Below are positions 13,590 to 17,421 of a DNA stretch of 17,421 nt, one piece after another. Origin of the DNA: JANXQG01 sp037147235 (lineage in GTDB: Bacteria > Planctomycetota > Planctomycetia > Pirellulales > Thermoguttaceae); the NCBI GenBank assembly GCA_037147235.1, contig JBAWVO010000126.1:1-17421 (forward strand), read 5' to 3'. The translations under genes and the position numbers were made by a program. The number at the start of each line of letters is the position of its first letter. Position 1 is the stretch's first letter. The notes under the pieces were generated by a model. The model saw only the letters and a list, made by a program, of their open reading frames with translations. It searched no databases and was not told the origin of the DNA.

Positions 13590-13973
13590 ATGCCACGTTT
13601 GCTGGGTGTTGATATTCCGAATGATCGTCCGACCGTGATCGCCTTGCAGTATCTTTATGGCGTCGGGCCGAAGATCGCTCGCGAATTGTGTCATAAGGCC
13701 GGCGTCAACCCGCAGGCTAGAGCCAAGGAACTTCGTGAAGACGAGCTTGCTCGTATGGCTGCCCTCCTCGATAAGGACTACGTCGTCGAGGGCCAGTTGC
13801 GGCGCCAAACTAACCAGAACATTTTGCGGTTGCGTGACATTGCCTGTTATCGAGGCATCCGACATCGCCGCGGGCTGCCCGTACGCGGCCAGCGAACTCG
13901 CACGAACGCACGTACCCGAAAGGGGCCGAAGAAGACGGTCGCCGGGAAGAAGGGCGTGAAGGATCTGCGGTAA
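13590..13973 (+). CDS. rpsM: 30S ribosomal protein S13
   Basis: S13 contacts the P-site tRNA and forms inter-subunit bridges in the 30S head. The 127-residue product begins MPRLLGVDIPNDRPTVIALQ, has the helix-hairpin region YLYGVGPKIARELCHKAGV (21-39), and the C-terminal signature YRGIRHRRGLPVRGQRTRTN followed by ARTRKGPKK. GAGGAG at 13575-13580 gives one of the best ribosome-binding sites in the window. The 91-base spacer after rpmJ has no gene. Confidence 0.98.
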   Translation: MPRLLGVDIPNDRPTVIALQYLYGVGPKIARELCHKAGVNPQARAKELREDELARMAALLDKDYVVEGQLRRQTNQNILRLRDIACYRGIRHRRGLPVRGQRTRTNARTRKGPKKTVAGKKGVKDLR

Positions 13974-14095
13974 CGCGGGTCATAAGATACATTAGGATGA
14001 ACCCCCGGTTCGTTCTCGTAAGTAAGGACAGACTCGGAAATCCGCACCAACGGGTTGTCTCGAGTTATAGAACAGAATTATAGCACTAGGCATTT

Positions 14096-14114
14096 CCGGT
14101 TACGTACCGGTTTT
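14096..14114 (+). promoter_or_regulatory. Hairpin with T run in the rpsM–rpsK spacer
   Basis: CCGGT (14096-14100) and ACCGG (14106-14110) form a five-base stem with loop TACGT, followed by TTTT (14111-14114). It lies 20 bases before the rpsK GTG in a 161-base spacer that is unusually long for a gene pair normally packed together. It resembles a weak terminator or an attenuator. It could equally be a binding site for S4, which regulates the alpha operon in E. coli. Confidence 0.3.
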
Positions 14115-14134
14115 AGAGCGGAGCGAAAAGCATC

Positions 14135-14542
14135 GTGGCAAATCCAAAACCACAGTCACAGCAGCAGCAACAGGCGCGGCGGAAGGTACGTCGCAACGTC
14201 GTCGTGGGTGTGGCGCACATCAAAGCGACATTCAACAACACAACGATTACCATCACCGACATCAAGGGCGATGTGCTGTGCTGGGCCAGTGCCGGCACGA
14301 GCGGTTTCAAGGGAAGTCGCAAGAGTACACCGTTCGCCGGGCAAATGTCTGCTCAGCAGGTTGCTGATAAGGCGATCAAGCACGGCATGAAGGAAGTCGA
14401 CGTGAAGGTTCGCGGTCCAGGCAGCGGTCGCGAAAGCGCGATCACGTCCTTGCAAGCGGCCGGCCTGAAGATCAAGTCCATTGAAGATGTCACGCCTTTG
14501 CCGCACAACGGTTGCCGGCCGAAGAAGCGTCGTCGCGTCTAA
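14135..14542 (+). CDS. rpsK: 30S ribosomal protein S11
   Basis: S11 lies on the 30S platform near the mRNA exit. The 135-residue product starts at GTG 14135 (AGCGGAGCGAAAAG upstream). The N-terminal tail contains a glutamine run (QSQQQQQA, residues 7-14). The core includes VAHIKATFNNTTITITDIKG, then WASAGTSGFKGSRKSTPFA and VKVRGPGSGRESAI. It ends with PLPHNGCRPKKRRRV. The Asn-Gly at 125-126 is the site converted to isoaspartate in E. coli S11. Confidence 0.97.
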   Translation: MANPKPQSQQQQQARRKVRRNVVVGVAHIKATFNNTTITITDIKGDVLCWASAGTSGFKGSRKSTPFAGQMSAQQVADKAIKHGMKEVDVKVRGPGSGRESAITSLQAAGLKIKSIEDVTPLPHNGCRPKKRRRV

Positions 14543-14544
14543 GA

Positions 14545-14563
14545 AAATCCGAAATCCGAATAT
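14545..14563. repeat. Short AATCCGAA repeat in the rpsK–rpsD spacer
   Basis: AAATCCGAAATCCGAATAT fills most of the 32-base spacer between rpsK and rpsD. AAATCCGAA occurs twice in an overlapping tandem. The same words occur on either strand in the rplO–secY and rplQ-downstream spacers, so this is a short member of the same repeat family. It leaves no clear ribosome-binding site for rpsD. Confidence 0.65.
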
Positions 14564-14574
14564 AGAAGTACCCT

Positions 14575-15201
14575 ATGGCACGTCAAATTTCACCCGTTTG
14601 CCGGTTGTGTCGTCGCGAAGGAACGAAGCTGTTCCTCAAAGGCACCCGTTGCGATACGTCAAAGTGTTCGTTCGAGCGGCGCGAGTCGCCTCCGGGCATG
14701 ACCATCAGCCGTCGCAGCAAGCCGACCGAGTATGCCCTTCGCCTTCGCGAGAAGCAGAAGGTGAAGCGTTACTACGGTGTCATGGAGCGACAGTTCCGCA
14801 ATTACTTTGAGCAAGCCGAGCGGACCAAAGGTCATACGGGCGATGCTTTAATGATATTGCTGGAGCGCCGTCTGGATAACATCATTGCTCGGCTCGGCTT
14901 GGCCCAATCGCGTGCCCAGGCCCGATTGATGGTCACCCATTGTCACATCACCATCAACGGACGACTGCTCAATATCCCCAGCTACTTGGTGCGCATCGGC
15001 GACGTGATCCGAATCAAGGCTCGCACCAAGAGCCAGACCCTGGCCCAAGTCAACAGGGTAGCCCATGGCCGGGAGGTTCCCGACTTCCTCAGTCTGTCGG
15101 AAAGTCCGGAGCTTGAGGGACATGTGCTCCGTTTGCCAGGACCGGCCGATGTGTCGATTCCGGCCAGGACGCAGTTGATCGTCGAGCTTTGCTCCAAGTA
15201 A
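14575..15201 (+). CDS. rpsD: 30S ribosomal protein S4, zinc-binding form
   Basis: S4 starts 30S assembly by binding the 5' domain of 16S rRNA. In E. coli it also represses the alpha operon. The 208-residue product has four N-terminal cysteines (C9, C12, C26, C31) in a zinc-binding pattern. The body includes LRLREKQKVKRYYGVMERQF, and the S4 RNA-binding domain spans about residues 98-160 (RRLDNIIARLGLAQSRAQAR, HCHITINGR, IPSYLVRIGDVI). The spacer before it holds the AATCCGAA repeat and no clear Shine-Dalgarno sequence. Confidence 0.98.
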   Translation: MARQISPVCRLCRREGTKLFLKGTRCDTSKCSFERRESPPGMTISRRSKPTEYALRLREKQKVKRYYGVMERQFRNYFEQAERTKGHTGDALMILLERRLDNIIARLGLAQSRAQARLMVTHCHITINGRLLNIPSYLVRIGDVIRIKARTKSQTLAQVNRVAHGREVPDFLSLSESPELEGHVLRLPGPADVSIPARTQLIVELCSK

Positions 15202-15233
15202 CCTAGAGAATTGGTTTTTAGAGGCATTTTCCC

Positions 15234-16232
15234 ATGCGTATTCGTTGGCGCGGACTCGAGTTACCCAGTCAAGTTAGCACGGACCGATCGACTTTGTCGA
15301 ACACCTACGGTAAGTTCACGATCGAACCGTTCGAGCGCGGGTTTGGTGTGACCGTTGGCAACAGCTTGCGTCGCGTTCTCCTTTCCAGTCTGGAAGGGAG
15401 TGCGGTGACCCAGATCAAACTGCACGGTGCCCAGCACGAGTTCACCACGCTTACAGGCGTGCTGGACGACGTGACCGACATCGTGCTTAATGTGAAGTCG
15501 CTGGTGGTCAAAAACCACAGCGAGCAGACGCGCGTCGTGCGTATCGAGAAGAACACTCGTGGCCCCGTCACGGGGGCCGACGTCAAGACCGACGATCAGG
15601 TCGAGGTCATCAACCGCGACCACGTGATTGCCACCTTGACCGAGGACGTGCCGTTCCTGCTGGAGATGGTGATCGAGAACGGTCGCGGTTATGTGCCCGC
15701 TACGGAGCACACCCCGCAGGCCCAGGAAATTGGCATCATCCCGCTGGACGCCGCCTTTAGCCCGGTGACACGTGTTCGCTACGAAGTCGACGAAACCCGC
15801 GTCGGCCAGAAGACAAACTACGACCGCCTCACGATCGAGATCTGGACCAACGGTTCGGTGAATGCGGAGTTGGCCCTGATCGAATCGGCCAAGATTCTCC
15901 GTAAACACCTCAATCCGTTCATCCAGTACCAAGAACTCGGTCCCATGGTGCATGCCGAGGCCCGGGCTGTCGGGAGTAGCGGTCTTGATCCGGCCACCGA
16001 GATGAAGTTGGGCATGAGCCTAGCCGATTTGAATCTTTCCGTCCGAGCGGCCAACTGCCTGATGACGGAAAGCATTACGACTGTCCGCGACTTGGTTTCC
16101 CATACGGAAAGCCAATTGATGGAAGTGCGGAACTTCGGCGAGACGACCATGCTGGAGGTTCGCGAGAAGCTGGCCGACATCGGCCTTCGTCTTGGCATGC
16201 GGCTGCCACCGGCTGCCGTGGAAACGATCTGA
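15234..16232 (+). CDS. rpoA: DNA-directed RNA polymerase subunit alpha
   Basis: Alpha dimerises to nucleate RNA polymerase assembly, and its C-terminal domain binds UP elements and activators. The 332-residue product has the N-domain assembly motif FERGFGVTVGNSLRRVLLSS (33-52), then NPF-containing helix AKILRKHLNPF near 219-229, and a linker. The C-domain (about 259-322) has LADLNLSVRAANCLMTESI, in which R271 is the DNA-contacting arginine equivalent to E. coli R265, and FGETTMLEVREKLADIGLRLGM. Start is the ATG at 15234 with AGAGG upstream. It lies between rpsD and rplQ, as in most bacteria. Confidence 0.98.
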   Translation: MRIRWRGLELPSQVSTDRSTLSNTYGKFTIEPFERGFGVTVGNSLRRVLLSSLEGSAVTQIKLHGAQHEFTTLTGVLDDVTDIVLNVKSLVVKNHSEQTRVVRIEKNTRGPVTGADVKTDDQVEVINRDHVIATLTEDVPFLLEMVIENGRGYVPATEHTPQAQEIGIIPLDAAFSPVTRVRYEVDETRVGQKTNYDRLTIEIWTNGSVNAELALIESAKILRKHLNPFIQYQELGPMVHAEARAVGSSGLDPATEMKLGMSLADLNLSVRAANCLMTESITTVRDLVSHTESQLMEVRNFGETTMLEVREKLADIGLRLGMRLPPAAVETI

Positions 16233-16238
16233 CATTGG

Positions 16239-16265
16239 TTCCCTCTTCCGCCAGGGGAGAGGGGA
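16239..16265 (+). promoter_or_regulatory. Strong hairpin immediately after rpoA
   Basis: CCCTCTTCC (16241-16249) pairs with GGAGAGGG (16255-16263, one G-U pair), with a five-base loop, and T16239/T16240 can extend the stem. It begins six bases after the rpoA stop. No T run follows, so it is more likely a processing or 3'-stabilising hairpin, or a repeat element, than an efficient terminator. A second small stem, CTGGG-CTGGC-CCCAG (16307-16321), lies before rplQ. Confidence 0.5.
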
Positions 16266-16355
16266 GTTCCTTAGACAACCGCAATACCTAGTTTGAACCT
16301 TGCTGGCTGGGCTGGCCCCAGGCCTGATCGCGAGGTTCCTTGAGAAGATACGATC

Positions 16356-16979
16356 ATGCGACATCGACGTAAAGGCCGAAAGCTTGGCCGCAGTCCGAGC
16401 CACCAACGTGCGTTATTGAGGACCTTGGCCACCGCTCTGATCCTCACGGAGCGCGATGCCGAGGACGAAGTAAACAAGCCCAAGGTCAAGGGCCGCATCG
16501 TCACCACGATCCAGAAGGCCAAGGAAGTACGTCCGCTGGTTGAGCGCGTCGTGACGATCGCGATTCGCGCCTTGCCAAATCTCGAAGCCGCCGCCCGACT
16601 GGAATCCACGGGCGTGCGGAACAGTGAGGAATGGAAAAAGTGGCGGCAGGGGCCTGGTTGGGTCGAGTGGAACAAGACGATCGCCCCAGTACTCGCGGCT
16701 CGGCGGCGAACTCTGCAACTGTTGGGCAATAAGCAGGCCGTGCGGATTCTTTTTAGTGACATCGCACCCCGCTTCACGGATCGGCCCGGCGGTTACACTC
16801 GCGTCCTGCGATTAGCCAAGCCGCGACTGGGGGATGCCGGTGTGCGTGCCATTTTAGAATTTGTCGGCACCCACGATCGCAAGCGACGCAAGGCGGCGAA
16901 ACCAGCCTTCGAGAGCGATACGCCCGCGGTCAGCCCTGCCATCGAAGCACCGGCCACGGAGAGTACGTCGGCGGAGTAG
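16356..16979 (+). CDS. rplQ: 50S ribosomal protein L17, expanded form
   Basis: L17 lies near the tunnel exit on the 50S surface. The 207-residue product starts with the classic MRHRRKGRKLGRSPSHQRAL and ends its core with APRFTDRPGGYTRVLRL and GDAGVRAILEFV. E. coli L17 is 127 residues. Here there are three additions: about 14 acidic and basic residues at 34-47, about 40 Trp-containing residues at 75-115 (NSEEWKKWRQGPGWVEWNK), and a tail of about 33 residues after 174 that is Ala-, Pro- and Ser-rich. The conserved core is intact, so function is probably retained. The expansions must lie on the ribosome surface. Confidence 0.96.
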   Translation: MRHRRKGRKLGRSPSHQRALLRTLATALILTERDAEDEVNKPKVKGRIVTTIQKAKEVRPLVERVVTIAIRALPNLEAAARLESTGVRNSEEWKKWRQGPGWVEWNKTIAPVLAARRRTLQLLGNKQAVRILFSDIAPRFTDRPGGYTRVLRLAKPRLGDAGVRAILEFVGTHDRKRRKAAKPAFESDTPAVSPAIEAPATESTSAE

Positions 16980-17003
16980 GCCAACCCTTTCGCGTCTCAG
17001 ACA

Positions 17004-17119
17004 CGAAATCCGAAACAAATTCCAGCAGAGAAATCCAAATTCTCCGAACATGCGGTCGGCGTGTAACCCGTATTTTGGTCATTCGTAGCTTCGGTGATTT
17101 GAATTTGTTTCGGATTTCG
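17004..17119. repeat. 19-base perfect inverted repeat downstream of rplQ
   Basis: CGAAATCCGAAACAAATTC (17004-17022) is perfectly inverted at 17101-17119, with 78 bases between. The arm shares 18 bases with 10214-10231. Further copies of TTTCGGATTTC occur at 17108-17118 and 17129-17139. The span of 116 bases resembles a small palindromic intergenic element. It lies where an operon terminator would be expected, but no T run follows the right arm. Confidence 0.8.
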
Positions 17120-17157
17120 ATATTCGATTTTCGGATTTCTTCTCCGTGGGTTCCGAT

Positions 17158-17421
17158 ATGACGCAGGCCCCGGCCCACGGCACTGGCGAACGACCTTCGT
17201 GCGGGTTTGATTTCACCCATCATGTCGGTCGCGTTTGCGCGGATATGGCCGCGCAGTTGGACGAGTTTCGCCACATCGACATGGCGCGGGTGGCCGTCAG
17301 TTTCCGCCAAACCCGCAAGCGGATGTCCCGCGGGCTTTATGCCTCCTTAACCCCGCTACAGCTCCCAGCCGGCCAGACGCATTTGATTCGCCGCGGGCGA
17401 AAGTGGACGATCCAGCGGGTC
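17158..17421 (+). CDS. Unrecognised protein, N-terminal part, runs off the window
   Basis: An open frame of 88 codons from ATG 17158 continues past the window end. It reads MTQAPAHGTGERPSCGFDFT, then the segment VCADMAAQLDEFRHIDMARV (about 26-45), AVSFRQTRKRMSRGLYASLT and LIRRGRKWTIQRV. The amphipathic start and base composition resemble a real gene. I have a faint memory of a conserved planctomycete family with a similar IDM-RVAVSF-QTRK stretch that may later carry a metallopeptidase-like region, but nothing visible here proves any function. No good ribosome-binding site is seen. The upstream repeats suggest it is a separate transcription unit. Confidence 0.6.
   Translation, partial: MTQAPAHGTGERPSCGFDFTHHVGRVCADMAAQLDEFRHIDMARVAVSFRQTRKRMSRGLYASLTPLQLPAGQTHLIRRGRKWTIQRV

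Noticed and set aside
14055..14084. TTGTCT-N18-TATAGC as a promoter before rpsK
   Set aside because: The -35 matches at only three of six bases and the -10 at four of six; too weak to call.
15261..15953. 230-codon minus-strand open frame
   Set aside because: Fully antisense to rpoA; Asp/Val/His-rich composition as expected for an antisense shadow.
16930..17310. 126-codon minus-strand frame across the terminal repeats
   Set aside because: Its sequence is the translation of AATCCGAA repeats plus antisense of the last gene; not protein-like.

Overview
This window is one long, single-strand block of housekeeping genes. It is a fused S10–spc–alpha ribosomal-protein cluster running rpsJ to rplQ, all on the + strand, with secY, adk, map and rpoA in their usual places. 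The sequence suggests a planctomycete, probably of the Pirellula/Rhodopirellula kind. The reasons are the enlarged L17 and L3, the loss of rpmD and infA from their usual slots, loose spacers with few strong Shine-Dalgarno sites, and AAATCCGAA-type and AACTAAGTAC-type repeats in the spacers. The placement rests on protein character and memory of the group, not on a search.

Layout: 1-342 is a gene-poor leader with a plausible sigma-70-type promoter (218-246) and small hairpins. 343-5570 is the S10 part (rpsJ, rplC, rplD, rplW, rplB, rpsS, rplV, rpsC, rplP, rpmC), with rpsQ following at 5624. 6031-12343 is the spc part (rplN, rplX, rplE, rpsN, rpsH, rplF, rplR, rpsE, rplO, then a 208-base repeat-rich spacer, secY and adk). 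map follows at 12352-13152. After a 232-base spacer with a second candidate promoter comes the alpha part (rpmJ, rpsM, rpsK, rpsD, rpoA, rplQ, 13385-16979). The last 440 bases hold a repeat-rich spacer and the start of an unrecognised gene that runs off the window.

The genes work as one growth-linked unit. They supply small- and large-subunit ribosomal proteins, the SecY translocon pore for nascent membrane proteins, adenylate kinase for nucleotide balance, methionine aminopeptidase for N-terminal processing, and the RNA polymerase alpha subunit. rpmJ (37 codons) and the truncated last gene are easy to miss and are annotated here.

I found no exotic or defence-type system. The points worth a second look are fine-scale: a 62-base out-of-frame overlap of rpsC and rplP in which both frames encode basic residues; a switch-like tandem repeat and palindrome between rplP and rpmC; an identically placed T6GGAA element before rpmC and rpsQ; dispersed and inverted intergenic repeats inside and at the end of the operon; and a heavily expanded L17.
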